Shown here: piece after piece, positions 1 to 12,860 of the stretch
Numbering within the stretch: the stretch's first letter is position 1
How the letters are laid out: each line of letters opens with the position of its first letter
Assembly (NCBI RefSeq): GCF_932526225.1
Contig: NC_064040.1
Coordinates: forward strand, 7,847,181-7,911,180
Direction of reading: 5' to 3'
Origin: Nematostella vectensis
Lineage: Eukaryota; Cnidaria; Anthozoa; Actiniaria; Edwardsiidae
Length of the DNA stretch: 64,000 nt
Notes under the pieces: generated by a model
Databases searched by the model: none
Told to the model about the DNA's origin: nothing
Seen by the model: only the letters and a program-made list of their open reading frames with translations
Program-made: the position numbers and the translations under genes

Positions 1-1189
1 TGTATCCAGGAGTGGACCAGGCAAGGGTGATACATGCCATCTCACCGATTTCAATGAAACTTGGTCAGCTTGAAGTATCCACCCAACAACTCAAACTGCC
101 GAAGTGGTTCAGATTTTGGAATAATCCGGGGGGAGTTATGACCACCCCACTGGTTTTTGGCCATAAATTCGGGAAAATCGCCTGAAATAAGTATGAAATG
201 TTGACCCCACTCCTGGTCACGGATTACAAGGGAATTCCATAATGTTTTATGTGAGTAAAGATCCATCCTTTCTTGGTTCACAACCAAGGTTTCAAATCAT
301 TTAGAGAGACAGGTGCCAATCAAGGGCTACACGTGTCTACCATGTCACGCATGGTTTCGCTGGTCGGGCAAAATAGCTCCATTTCAGTGTCACATATCTC
401 CAATGCGCAACTTTCTTTTCACAAACTGTTTTTACCATCACTCAAAGTTATATTTAAACTTAACAAATCCGTAATAAAATTCTCGGGACTTGATATTTTT
501 TTTCCAACAGTAATTATTTTAATCATCCTACTACTCACTGATGATGGTATGTAGAAAATTTCGAATTTCTTATAAAAAAAGCGGTTGTGATTCTTTGGCA
601 ACAATTCGCAGCTTATATGTTTGACAATTATACGTTAAGAATAAGTTAAGAACTGGGTTGCCATGGTTACAACAATAATGGGGGAATGTCAAATGCCATT
701 TTGTTCTATATAAGCAAAACATCTGATATATCAGTTACCAGGGATCAAATTGTTTACTTAAAAGTTGTTCACGACCTTATTCTTCTATTAATATAATAAC
801 GGCAATAACTACCTTAACCTTCGGTTCGGACGTACACGCCAACGCATATCTCCAAATCTACATATATTAGGGCGCTGCAGGGGGTCGTGACATTATCAAG
901 AATGGACAAGAAAAAGGCTGGCGCCATCTTTGATTTGTCAGTAAACTGAATTTCCTAAAAAAGCTAGAAAACGGAACAAGGTATGCTAACAATGCCATTC
1001 TAGTTGGGAATTTTAGACAAAAATCAGTAATATAGCTGCGCCATGTAACTCATGACGTTATAACTCATTTCAATAGCAGCCTGACACTACACAAAGTGAA
1101 TAAACTACTAAAACAGCAAGGAGTGAATGTCTTAGAGACAGTACATAGCTGTGTATCTTTAAAGCTCTAGCTCTCTCTGGATCTCGAGT

Positions 1190-2290
1190 CTTGTCTGCAT
1201 TTGTTCAGCGTCTTGAACAAAGTCCTCTTTGTCCTGGTCGGGACTCAGATTTGCCTGATCAATGGCCAGTCGCCCACTCCTATAAAGAACGGACAATCGG
1301 CTGAAATATCGAGCAATCTGATCTGCGGAAAGCTCCCTTCCTTTTTGAACAGTTTCTTGCTGCTTGCATCATGAGCTGATTGCATCTTTGCATAGACATC
1401 TATAGCAGTCGCTATAGAATCTTGTTGCCTTATGGGTTGTCTTGAGCGCCCAACCAGCTTGGCGTACAGGGCTGCTAGACGTAGATGGTGCAATCTTGGC
1501 GACGTTTCCACTTGGCACTACCCTATGCAAGTAGCTACCAGTCATCTCCCTTGTCGTTTTATGCCCACTTCTTCTTTATAGTGTGTCGTAAGTAGACTCT
1601 CTTTTTTGTCGTATCAGATGCTTTCCTGTGTCCAGGTGGTTTTGAAGACTCTCAAAAGACGGGTATGTCTTTATACATCCATCTTCTGGACAGGAGAGTA
1701 GGCAGTGGTTGGTCTTGACGAGGTTGCCTGTGGACTGTTGATCTTAGAATGCCAGTTTGTTGCAGTCTACCAAATGGCAGACAGACAATTAAACGTGTTG
1801 CACCCTGGGTTGGCCCGAACCGTCTTAGCTGCTCTGGCGTAAAACGTTTACCAGGCCCTACATTGTAGGCTTTCCAAGCTCGGAGATCTCTAGACTCAAA
1901 GCAGAAGTTGTTAAGAGCCTGGATATTTTATGGGCTTTCATGGTTTGGCTGTCCTCGTTGACCTTAGCAACCGCTGCCAGGCATCCTTTTATTCCACCAT
2001 ACGACTCCATTGCAACCTTCACGCCTTTGCACATTTTATGTCGTTCCCTTCGTTGATGAACCTTCGAATGTGGCTCTTGACTGTAGCGGTGCGCTTGTCG
2101 CATACATCCTTTCCCGCCTGTGGGTCACTAAAATCATACCTGGCTACGTTTATGCCTGCACGCTCCCCAATGGAGGGCAGGGACAGGACAAGGTAGGCAG
2201 AATGATAACAGCCCGAGGAACGCTTTGGTGAGGTGTGGTTTGGCAGCTTCAAGGGTTTCAAGGGTGTGCTTTATTCTTGAAGCAACCGCA
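1190..2290 (-). pseudogene. Decayed C2H2 zinc-finger, transposon-associated type gene
   Basis: Read on the minus strand, broken frames show parts of one protein in a consistent order. A segment with KDVCD and KSHIRRFINEGND lies near 2040-2120. After a frame change comes AMESYGGIKGCLAAV, then RAWKAYNVGPGK and QLRRFGPTQGATRLIV near 1780-1890. A C2H2 finger with a C-x4-C pair (CPEDGC) and two His (NHLDTGKH) lies near 1625-1695. A stop follows the finger, and decayed sequence continues to about 1190. From memory, similar proteins are repeated in cnidarian and fish genomes and behave like mobile-element or domesticated genes; I could not check this. It is clearly non-functional. Its position between inverted arms suggests it was their cargo. 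Confidence 0.55.
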
Positions 2291-2925
2291 AACTAGTTTT
2301 GTGTACATTCCTCAAATGCACGTATGTACGTTGTGGTATGAAACAGAAGAGTAAAAATAATACATACTTTAGTCACACTGTAATTTATGGACAGAACATT
2401 TTGTTTACAGCTGGTTTCTGTCATGTTTCTCTTTGTGGTGTGCTGTGCGTGTAATATGCCCCCCCCCCCACATATAACGACAGGCTACATACGATCATAA
2501 CAACCAAATGAGATTTATGTACAACGGGCTCTGAGAATTCCTTCGTTAATGCGGCGTTGTCATGGTAGCAAGGTAAAATGTATATACCTTATCAGAGATG
2601 TTACATAAAATATTACAAGATCTTTAACATAAAGAGTTGAGTTTTCTATGAGTAACTAATCAACGAGGGGCGTAGCGCCGTGTTGACTATTTTGCTCGTA
2701 AAATACTACTCGTAGTATACTCCCCTAGTTTTTCAAAGCATCCTTTTTCTACCAATACTTTTGTTCGAAAGCTTGTGTTTTTGCTGCTCACCATCTATCA
2801 ACAAGTAGAAAGTAAGTCAAAATCTAGTTTGCTTTTACTACGTTTATATTACCTCAATGGCATCCATACTCTTGGTAATCGCTACGGTCACATGCTATGA
2901 TTTGCCTTTTTTAACATACCAGTCT

Positions 2926-3084
2926 CAGGCGCGTACACAGGGGGGGTGCGCAGGTTGCACGCGCACCCCCCTTGGCGGCCAAAATGTGGGTCATTTCTTA
3001 TTAAGGAATCTTCAAACGCTGGGCTTTTTCCTTGTTACCTATGGCCGCGCACCCACCCCTCAGCCAATCCTGGGTACGCGCCTG
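2926..3084 (+). mobile_element. MITE family A, copy 1 (5-bp TSD AGTCT)
   Basis: A 159-bp element has imperfect terminal inverted repeats: CAGGCGCGTACACAGG at the left and CCTGGGTACGCGCCTG at the right. It is flanked on both sides by AGTCT (2921-2925 and 3085-3089), a clean 5-bp target-site duplication. It has no coding capacity. Related copies are at 37904-38055 and 63449-63617, with a fragment at 17225-17302. The family is not one I can name. Confidence 0.8.
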
Positions 3085-3388
3085 AGTCTCGCTATGTTTC
3101 TCTGAACTGGCAGATACAAATTTTATGGCCCAATTCATTATCAGGAGAACCTGGTTTGCGGTTAGGTTGTTAATGATATCGCTCTTTGCTACATCCTGTG
3201 TATAGGATAACTTAGTCAATCAAACCAAACAATCAAAACAAGACAAACCGCCCCCAAAAGCTTGTGTCTGACTACGCGCTATTCCCCAACGAGACAAGGA
3301 TTTTGGATTCGCAGAGGTCGCGCAACAATGAATTTGGCTGTAAAAAAAAAAAAAATGAAAATACTGCGAATGCGCGCGGCTGTGCACC

Positions 3389-3507
3389 ATTTGTGACTGA
3401 ATGTCTACCAAAGTCAACAAGACTTTGGTAGACATTCAGTCACAAATCATTCACACAATCAATCACACTGATCATTGCGTGACAATGCTGTCACGCAATG
3501 ATCAGTG
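3389..3507. repeat. Two adjacent perfect hairpins
   Basis: The first hairpin has 27-bp perfect arms (3389-3415 and 3421-3447) around the loop aacaa. The second has 19-bp perfect arms (3466-3484 and 3489-3507) around atgc. They are separated by 18 bp and lie inside the large inverted-repeat structure. No protein gene overlaps them. Confidence 0.85.
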
Positions 3508-4987
3508 AATTGTTCTTGTGTTGACCCCTGGTGTTGACTCACCTAGTACTTATTGTTTATAAAGAAAGCTGCTTTTTGAAATTATTATAAGCCATAGATT
3601 TGATTATGTACTACGAGGAACTTGTATTTCAGAAACAAGATGTTTAACAAAAAGATGGTGCACCGATTTACCGATGTGCACTACACTAATTTATCGATTT
3701 TGCACAAAGAAGATATTTAGGTCCAGTCGTTGAAAAGCGCAAGAAGGATGTATTAGATAGCAAGACAAGATCATGTTGAGCTTGTAAGTAAATAGTTCAG
3801 TAGCCTTGAACGAAAAAAACGGCACTACTGGCACAAATGCGCTTTTTACTAAAATGTTGATTTGAAACTGACATTGTTGCAGTAACGTACATAATTTGTG
3901 ACGGATATTTATTCGGATATTACCTTCAGTCAACACAGAACTTCATAACTTATATCTTCTATCATTTTAAAACATATAGGCTACTAATTGTAGCCCAAGA
4001 ATCATTACTGCAATATTTTTTAATGTGAAATTTGATTTTTTTATGTACCAGAATCAATAAGTAGTAAGGTGATTAGAATAATTTTTGTCGGAAAAAATAC
4101 CAAGTCCCGAGAATTTTATTAGGGATTTGTTAGGTTTGAAGATGAGTTTGAGTAATGGTACAAACAATTTGTAAAAAGAAAGTTGCGCATCGGAGATATT
4201 TGACACTGAAATGGAGCTATTTTGCCCGATCAGTGAAATCATGCGTGACATCGTTGACACGTGTAGCCCTTGATTGGCACCTGTCACTCCAAATGATTTG
4301 AAACCTTGGTTGTGAATCAAGAAAGGATGGATCTTTACTCACATAAAACATCATGGAATTCCCTTGTAATCCGTGATCAGGAGTGGAGTCAACATTTCAT
4401 GCTTATTTCAGGCGATTTTCCCGAATTGATGGCCAAAAACCAGGGGGGTGGTCATAACTCCCCCCGGATTATTCCAAAATCTTAACCACTTCGGCAGTTT
4501 GAGTTGTTGGGTGGATACTTCAATCTGACCAAGTTTCATTGAAATCGGTGAGATGGCATGTATCACCCCTGCCTGGTACACTCCTGGATGCACTCTTAAT
4601 AACTTTTCAATGTTATAACTTTTTAATTTAACGCGAAATGTAATAACGCAAAATAATAACTTTATCTATTGACTAATAGTTAAAATTTTTGTTGGTATGG
4701 TGTGACATTATTCTCGATTAAGTTTTAGAAGTGAGAAAATCAAAGATGCATATAAATGATAGCGACAATCAAAACCACAAAGTATCGCAGCTTTACAGAC
4801 CATGATTTAGGAAGGATACGCCATCTCAGGTTGCTGACAGAACCACTGCCAAGTTTTTGGAGAGACCTAGACCAACTGTCGATTCGAGATGGACTACATG
4901 CTAGTGTTTTGTCTATTTTCTTAGTTATAGCTTTTAGTTATAGTTTATAGTCATTATTGTATAGGTAATCATACAGTTTAGAGTTCG

Positions 4988-5160
4988 ATAGGCCATTCCA
5001 GCTATAAGCATGCGCACTCACCATGGGAACCTACCTCAACTACCGGAATGCAGCGAGCGCTTTGTCTGATGTAAGCTTAAAAAAGCGAGCACTGCATTCT
5101 GGTAGTTTAGGTAGGTTTCTATGTTTATGCGCGTGCGAACTTATAGCTGGAATGGCCTAT
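4988..5160. mobile_element. Short palindromic element with ~80-bp inverted arms
   Basis: The sequence begins ATAGGCCATTCCAGCTATAAG-like and ends with its inverse. The arms run about 80 bp each with mismatches around a short centre. TCG flanks both sides (4985-4987 and 5161-5163), a possible 3-bp target-site duplication. It looks like a non-autonomous DNA transposon. No open reading frame of interest is present. Confidence 0.55.
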
Positions 5161-5167
5161 TCGGGAT

Positions 5168-5269
5168 TAATTTGCACAAGTGAGTTTTTCAAAAAGTATC
5201 ATAATTGCACGAGCTGTCTTTGGCGAGTGCAATTTGAGCTTTTTGAAAAACTCACAAATGCAAATTTAT
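5168..5269. repeat. Imperfect inverted repeat next to the palindromic element
   Basis: GTGAGTTTTTCAAAAAG near 5180-5196 is mirrored by CTTTTTGAAAAACTCAC near 5240-5256. An inner ATTGCAC/GTGCAAT pair and outer AATTTGCA-type ends extend the stem. It may be a small MITE or a stem left by an older insertion. Confidence 0.45.
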
Positions 5270-6231
5270 CTCAAATTGAACGAGAAAACTGTATGATTAC
5301 TTATTAATACTATACATGTACAAATTAGGAAAGTCAAGTTTTTGTTTGAAACACGATAAAACAGCGCGCGCTCTTGTCATAAATGGCATGATTCTTCAAC
5401 AGCGTGCATGACAATAGATTAGATCACAAATTTCCGCGTAATTTGGCTAAATTTTGAAAGACAAAACATTTTCGTGCACAGCTGATGTGTTCTTTTAAGG
5501 TTTTTACCTTATTTCTCGTAAAAAAAGAGATATATTCTTCGTAAGAGTGCGATATTTCGAACTGAATTTCGAAAATAAATAAAATGACTAGGCGCTAAAC
5601 CGCAAAGGCCTAGGACTAATAATAAAATACCTTTTTTAATTGGCTGGTGGGTAGAAGCCAATGAAAACTTGCCTAAAATATTTTCACGCAAAAAATTAAC
5701 CTTTTCAAGTTATTTCGTGCTTTCTTTCGGTACAAAATGTAGTTTGGGCGTAACAGTTGATATTCCGTGTAATTTAGCGCATAATTCAGTAAAGAATCCT
5801 GCAAAATTTTGATTTTTTAAGAAACATGTATTGCAAAATCCTGCGTAATTTAGCGCGTAATGATTGATTTTCCGCGTTATTTAGCAAAGATTCCCGCGTA
5901 ATTTTGAGTTTTTTTCCGCGTAATTCAGAAGCCCTGTATACAGTATCTATCGTGTAAGAAAATACTAATTTTCGTGGATTTTGACTTTTAATGTAATGGC
6001 ACTGGTATGACAACTTCTGCACTGGTGTTACATGAAAACTGCACTGCTCTCAGCCAATCAGAATCGAGAAATTTGTGCATGTATATTATTAGATTGCATT
6101 GAAAGTTATAACATTTCGTGTTAAGATTACATTTTGCATTGAAAGTTATTACATTTCGCATTAAGATTACATTTTGCGTTAGTTATTACATTTTGCGGCG
6201 TAACAAGGGAGGGGGCTGTTTATTTGTTTAC
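5270..6231. other. Non-coding stretch, AT-rich, degenerate short repeats
   Basis: No gene is recognised. Between about 5430 and 5940 a degenerate motif of the form ccgcgtaattt is repeated several times. At 6095-6200 a ~38-bp unit containing gaaagttattacatttcg is repeated about three times. A final short exon of the adjacent dehydrogenase gene could lie here, but I could not identify it. Confidence 0.4.
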
Positions 6232-6235
6232 TTAC

Positions 6236-9200
6236 TGGTGGAAGAACCATGGTGTGTACTGGCTCATGTATGTAATCGCAAGTACTGGATGGGTGGATAT
6301 CCAAACTTCTTGGAGATTGTTTGCCATAGCAACGACTGTAAGATAAGCACACCTCTCTGTGGGCATGCGAGAAGCCTGGTTATCAGTGTAGTTCTCTGTC
6401 TGTCCAAAGAACTGTGGATAAATATAAAATACTATGTAATATCTTCAATTTCTATTTTATGGCATATGAAGAAGCCTAGGTGCAGCAACATCCTTGCTAT
6501 CTTTTTTTTTTGGACACCCTGAGAAAAACATCTAAATCATCTAAATACTTCATTTACCAAATTCAAAATAAAAAGCGAAAGCTTCACTAAAACAGCTGAT
6601 GGAAATAGATGCTTTCTCACACTTTTCTGCATGAATGGGTATACTTTCATAGTTGGAAAATAAATCAACACCATAGGAAAACCAACAGGTGAACAAAATG
6701 GCTTCTTTGCATAATTATGTCACCACGTAAACAAAAACATTGCTTACCAGAGGGGGTTTCATTAAGTTTCAGAGTAGGCAGTGGAGATTGATAAGTAGGG
6801 GATGGAAGTTATTTTATTACTAGAAATAAAACTTAAATCAACTTTTATAAACAAAGTAGCTGGCTCTCGGTGGAAAATAACTGGCCGCCGGCCGCTGGGG
6901 CCTAATGAAACCCCTTACTCTGACTTATTTGTTATAACATGAGGAAGTAAGCTAAAACTTCAGGTACTCCAGGATATAGTCACTGTACATATACCTGATT
7001 CAGCTTTTCTGTAACTGCATTTTTAGCCACTTCAGACTTCACAGGACCAGGGCAAACCATCAAAATATTGATGTTACTCTCTTCAACTTCCAACCGTAGA
7101 GCGTCAAAGTACCCCTACAAAATATTTTATTAAATAAAGAGAATATTTTTTTGGTTACAGAGTACAGAAGCAGTTACAGGTAGATAATATTAGAAGGTAC
7201 AATTTTAACACATCATTTATAAAATGGTAGTCTGAAGTGTCTCCTTGATCCAATACTTGGTCCAGGTCTTGGACATAATGTCATCAAAAATATTTATTTC
7301 AGTTTTAGATTATATAGTATGTTTAATTTTTTACAGCTTTGTTCGGGAACAGAACCTTTTGTAAACCTGTCCCACAATTCTTTGTACTTACATGAAGGGC
7401 AAACTTGCTGGCGCTGTATGTGGCTTCATATGGGAAACCTGTGCAAACAAAAACAAACAAAAAAACAAATTGGGTTGAGTGATTGCATGATCGTAATGTA
7501 AGAAACTAAGAAATGTAAGAAGCTAAGAAACTATTGGAATTTAAGTCAAACAGTAGAGGTGAGCTCCCTGTTAAAACTGATGCATGAACTGCAATCTTAA
7601 AAACTCTTTAAGTGGTAACCTTTCAGTAACTCTTCCTTAATCAAACCCTTCTTAGAAGAACCTTCCCCTATTATTGGAAATGCTTGCTTTCCCTCATATA
7701 TGACTTCGCCCCCCCCCTCCCCTTGCAACATCCTTATAGACCATTGTCATCTAAAGGCTGATTTAGACACAACAATTTTGGCCTACAACCAGCGCATGCG
7801 ACACAAAAAGTCGCAAAGTCTAAATCAGCTCTCAAATCAACTCCGCTATGACACGAGCTTACGAAACGAAAAAGTTGTATGGATTTTTTAAACACGTTCA
7901 AACTCTACGACTTTGTGCCCATATTAAGTAAAATGACGGAAGTATTGAGGCGAATCTTCCTTTCAGAGAGAGAGACGGACGCGATGACTGCTTTTGTTTG
8001 CAAATATGGCAGAAATCCATACGAAGATATTGTTGGCAATAGCGTGGATCTTTGGCCAAACATAGCTCTTTCAAAATTTAAACAATATAACCCATTCTGT
8101 CAGCCATTTCTTCTCTCGGACTCTTTTTTTTTCTTTTTCCATTTGTTAACGGCGTAAAATTGCAGCAGCAAGTGCTGCAGCTGCAATAGTGTGACGGTCC
8201 GCCATGTTTTTTTGTTGGTCCCAGTCCTCAACAAATAAAAAGCGCAAAAGTCATACGCGATTTTCTTGAGATGTGAGCGAAGAGTCGTGAGTGTCTAAAT
8301 CAGAGCTAAATCATGTCACATGCGATGCTTGTAGGCAAAAATCGTAGCGTCTAAATCGGCCTTAATACTACTACCCTACCCAGACCCACACTTTAGAATT
8401 TTGTCTGCCAAATTTATAAGTGAACACCCCTCCCCCTCAAATCCTTGGCTATGAGTCTTCTGTACTATCCACATTTTTGCACTCCATATTCCATTACTAA
8501 AACTCACACCTCTCCATAATCATACAATGTATAGAGCTATGTTCTAATGGTTATTTGTTTTTACCCCATTTCCCCATGACACTGCTAAGCACCACAATTT
8601 GGCCTTGCTTCTTCTTTTCCATGTGCGGAAGTACAGCTTTGGTGAGCGATATGGTACCAAATAGATTAATATCCAATAGATACTTGTCTACATCTAATGG
8701 GGTGTTCCTGACAAATCCTCGCTGAGAAACCCCACCATTATTTACAAGAATATCAATCTAGAGGAGACAAAAACAACTAACAATTGCAACAATGCTTGAG
8801 TACATAACATGACAAGTAGTGACTTGCATAACATGTCAAGTAGTGGAATTTTTCAACAAAGATCAGAAATGTTTCAGGCTCTTCTACAAGAAAATCTTGT
8901 TAAAGCTGCTTACATTGTGAGTAAAATGAGAAGCAAAATATTTATCAGTGGTGAAGTGAGAACTCAATCATTTAAAAAAGCACTTTCAAAATGTATGTCA
9001 CAGCCTATATGGTAGTGTCCCAGGTGATCTGCATCATGATACTGAGAGAAACCTTGTATTTTCTTGAATAAACTTTATCCAGAAATACTCTTACCTTTTC
9101 AAAGTGGCTGATCACTTGGTCTGCAAGACCAACATGGGTCGAGAAATTTACCAGGTCCATTGGTAGCACCATGATATCACTCTCATTAAATTCTGGGTTA

Positions 9201-10197
9201 GCCTTCTTTGCAATTTCTGAAAATTATAGGAAACAAATCTAAAATGGATTCATTTAGATTGAAGTCAACAGAACACAAACTTGAATTAGGAGGATTAGTT
9301 TAGGTTCCATATAATTTCATTTTCTTCTTTGTGACAGCATGGATAGGATTGCTTAGTTTTTGTATCAATCATAGATACTGTATTTTGTATTGATCATAGA
9401 GCCCCATAGCCATATAATGTGGGCTTCTATTTGCAATACAGAGGGTTGGGGCTCAATTTCTGGTCAGGACAGCTTGAAAATTTAAAATCTGGCAATGCAT
9501 ATAGTAGTCTGTTTGCATGTAGAAGACAATACTTTCCACCCTGGCTGGTATTCATTTTGGTTTAGGGTGTATTGTCTGCAAACTGTCCATTGATGGTGGC
9601 TAGAACAACTTTTTTTCAAACGTCTTCCTATTGGCTACTTGATAGCAGGAAAAAGCGGTGCTTTAGCTTCTGAGCCCCATGTGATGCTATACCCCACCCC
9701 TCCCCCCAAAAATAAATATACCACCCCTTCCCCAAAATAATTCTTAAGCCTTGAGACTTTCTGGGGTTGACAGGTATGTGTTTGTGAGGCAAACGCCTGC
9801 AAGGTTAAACCCACCCCCCTTAAAAAAAGGATATACCCCACCCCACCCCACCCCCCGAAAAAATAATCAAGCCTTGAGATTTTCGTAGTTTGACAGGTAT
9901 ATACTTACCAAGACACTTCCTCTTAACTCTGTCCAACTCTTGTTTCCTTCTAGCAGACAGCACTAATTTACAGCCGTTTCCAGCAAGTTGATACGCAAGA
10001 AACTCCCCGATCCCGCTTGAAGCTCCAGTGATCCAAGCAACTTTGCCTTGCATAGCAGAAGTGGGATTATGTCCTATTATATGCTCGTGTACATGCAATG
10101 TTAAGTCAGCGTCTTGGTGATTGCTTAGGATGAATAAAACAGCTAATAGTACCACCGCCAACGCTACAAAAAACCCTGCATATCCAAACGACTCCAT
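6236..10197 (-). CDS. DHRS7: DHRS7-like short-chain dehydrogenase/reductase, six exons recognised
   Basis: Exons on the minus strand are 9909-10197, 9095-9216, 8565-8757, 7392-7438, 6995-7114 and 6236-6411. All junctions are GT/AG with matching phases and give about 316 residues. The protein starts with a hydrophobic N-terminal segment (residues ~7-25), a likely membrane anchor. It then has the cofactor motif TGASSGIG, the NNGG motif of the DHRS7 group, the catalytic YSASK and CPGPV. The last exon carries MANNLQEVWIS, close to DHRS7. Vertebrate DHRS7 is about 339 residues, an NAD(P)(H)-dependent oxidoreductase of the endoplasmic reticulum. About 20 C-terminal residues may sit in an unseen exon beyond the donor at 6235, or translation may stop at the TAA overlapping that donor (6232-6234). 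Intron 3 holds a MITE-like element. Confidence 0.9.
7751..8364. mobile_element. MITE-like inverted-repeat element in the DHRS7-like intron 3
   Basis: The left end CTAAAGGCTGATTTAGACAC and the inverse of the right end (TTAAGGCCGATTTAGACG...) are related over about 38 bp. The interior has no convincing protein. The terminal motif resembles those of elements at 34120, 57896 and 60970, so these may be relatives. No target-site duplication is clear. Confidence 0.5.
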
Positions 10198-10299
10198 GTT
10201 GGTTTTTAGTTCTGACTGTGGTAAGACATGTGACTTATCTAACTACCACAGGGAACCCACCAGCTGGATTGCTTCATAGAATTGCAAGTCTAATGCTAT

Positions 10300-10360
10300 A
10301 GAATATGCGAAAAGCTGATTTTTCGTGTCCACACCACAGGCTTCCCAGTCGGCTGATTTT
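10300..10360 (+). repeat. Fragment of the tcccagtcggctgattt repeat
   Basis: A segment containing gtgtccacaccacaggcttcccagtcggctgatt matches two tandem units at 12641-12860. It lies just upstream of the retrotransposon fragment, so it may be that element's flanking or untranslated region. Confidence 0.5.
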
Positions 10361-10469
10361 TATTTTGTATATTTGTATGTTTTAATTGTATTTTGTATAT
10401 TTGTATTTCGTGGATATCCAAGTCAGTGCTTTTAAGCTGTTTAAAAACAGCTACACTCCAGGGACCATT

Positions 10470-11448
10470 TGTTGAAGGTGGCGCGGCGCACGGACAGTCC
10501 AGATGATTGGGCGAAATACCGAATAGCCAGGAACAAAACAGTTTGCACTTTACGGGGAGCCAAGCGTGAGTTCTATTCGAAGTCATTCGAGGAAAACAAG
10601 AACAATACGAGCGCGATCTGGAAGTGCATTAAAACACTGTCAGGCGTAACCAAAAACAACTGCGGGATAACAAAGCTCGAAATTGGTGAACGCGTTGTTG
10701 AAAATTAAAAGGACAACGATTGCTGATAAACTGAGGATTAATTTTGCCAAGGTGCCTTTTTGTCTCTCTAAACTTGTGAGCTTTGTGGAATCACGGAAAA
10801 ACCCGAATGATTTTTTCTCGGTTCCTGCTATAACAAGTACACAGGTAGCCCGCATAATAATGAAGATCAACCCAAACAAAGCATCTGGTATCGACAAGAT
10901 CAGTGCTCGTTTATTGCGAATTCCTGCTATTGCACCGAGTATAGCCAAGCTGATTAATCTATCTCTGTCTAGTGGAACGTTCCCCAAAAGATGGAAGTTG
11001 GCTAAAGTTACCCCGTTGTTCAAGAAAGGCGATCGAACGATCGATTTTTAAGTTACAAAAGCGGGCAGCTAGAGTAATTCTTTTTGCGGAACCGCGCGCA
11101 CCCTCTGTGGAACTTTTTAATAGACTTGGCTGGATTCCTATATATAAACATTTTAAAATTAGTAAGTGCGCTCTTGTACATAAACGGATACACGGCAACG
11201 TACCTTTATTTTTAAGCGAGCATCTGAATCTTAATAGTTTTGTACATAGTAGATCCACCCGCTATGCAAATTTTAATATACGCTGCCCGAAATACAGTAG
11301 GGAGACAGAAGGCGGGCGCACTTTTTCCGTTATTTTTCCGTTGTTCCGTATTACAACAAGGCGAACCGAACAACCTGGGCCCTTCAAGAAATCTCTAAGA
11401 GATAGGGCGTTTTCGGAGCAACGTCTTTTGCACCATTTTATCATATAA
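10470..11448 (+). pseudogene. Internally deleted non-LTR retrotransposon ORF2 fragment
   Basis: Three reading-frame pieces in order resemble a LINE ORF2 of the CR1/jockey type. First is the linker between endonuclease and reverse transcriptase (about 10470-10705, with YRIARNK and WKCIKTLSG). Next is the start of the reverse transcriptase (about 10710-11040, with NPNKASGIDKIS and GTFPKRWKLAKVTPLFKKGD). Last is a C-terminal piece (about 11040-11445, starting LQKRAARVI). The catalytic palm containing the YxDD box is missing at the junction near 11040, where the frame also changes. A second frame change lies near 10705. The copy is dead. It ends close to the TA-rich tract that hosts the next element. 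Confidence 0.8.
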
Positions 11449-11507
11449 TTTTTGTTATTTATTGTTAATTTTTAATATAGTATTTTTAATATAGTATTAT
11501 TATTATA

Positions 11508-12638
<1,131 letters not shown>

Positions 12639-12640
12639 TG

Positions 12641-12860
12641 ATCATATGTCTTTTTAGCGCATGCGCGAGTTTCATATAGTGGATGCGACTTTTCGTGTCC
12701 ATACAAAAAGTTTCCCAGTCGGCTGATTTGTTTTTTGATTTCATATCGATCAGTGGTCTTTTTAGCGCATGCGCGAGTTTCATATAGTGAATGCAATTTT
12801 GAGTGTCCACACCACAGGTTTCCCAGTCGGCTGATTTGTACTTGATTTCATATCGATCCG
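12641..12860 (+). repeat. Two tandem ~108-bp units
   Basis: The stretch tttttagcgcatgcgcgagt recurs at 12651 and 12759. Both units also contain a gtgtcca segment and tttcccagtcggctgattt. A third partial copy is at 10300-10360. Confidence 0.8.

Larger units (their letters stand above)
1..4600. mobile_element. Large inverted-repeat structure, possible decayed transposon
   Basis: The first ~545 bases recur in inverse orientation at about 4045-4600. The arms are clearly related along their length but have many point differences, so the structure is old. The left arm touches the window edge, so the outer terminus and any target-site duplication cannot be seen. Between the arms lie a decayed protein gene on the minus strand, a younger MITE and two perfect hairpins. 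One reading is a transposon with long terminal inverted repeats that carried the decayed gene. The alternative is two independent, oppositely oriented insertions of one ~540-bp repeat. The sequence alone does not decide. Confidence 0.55.
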
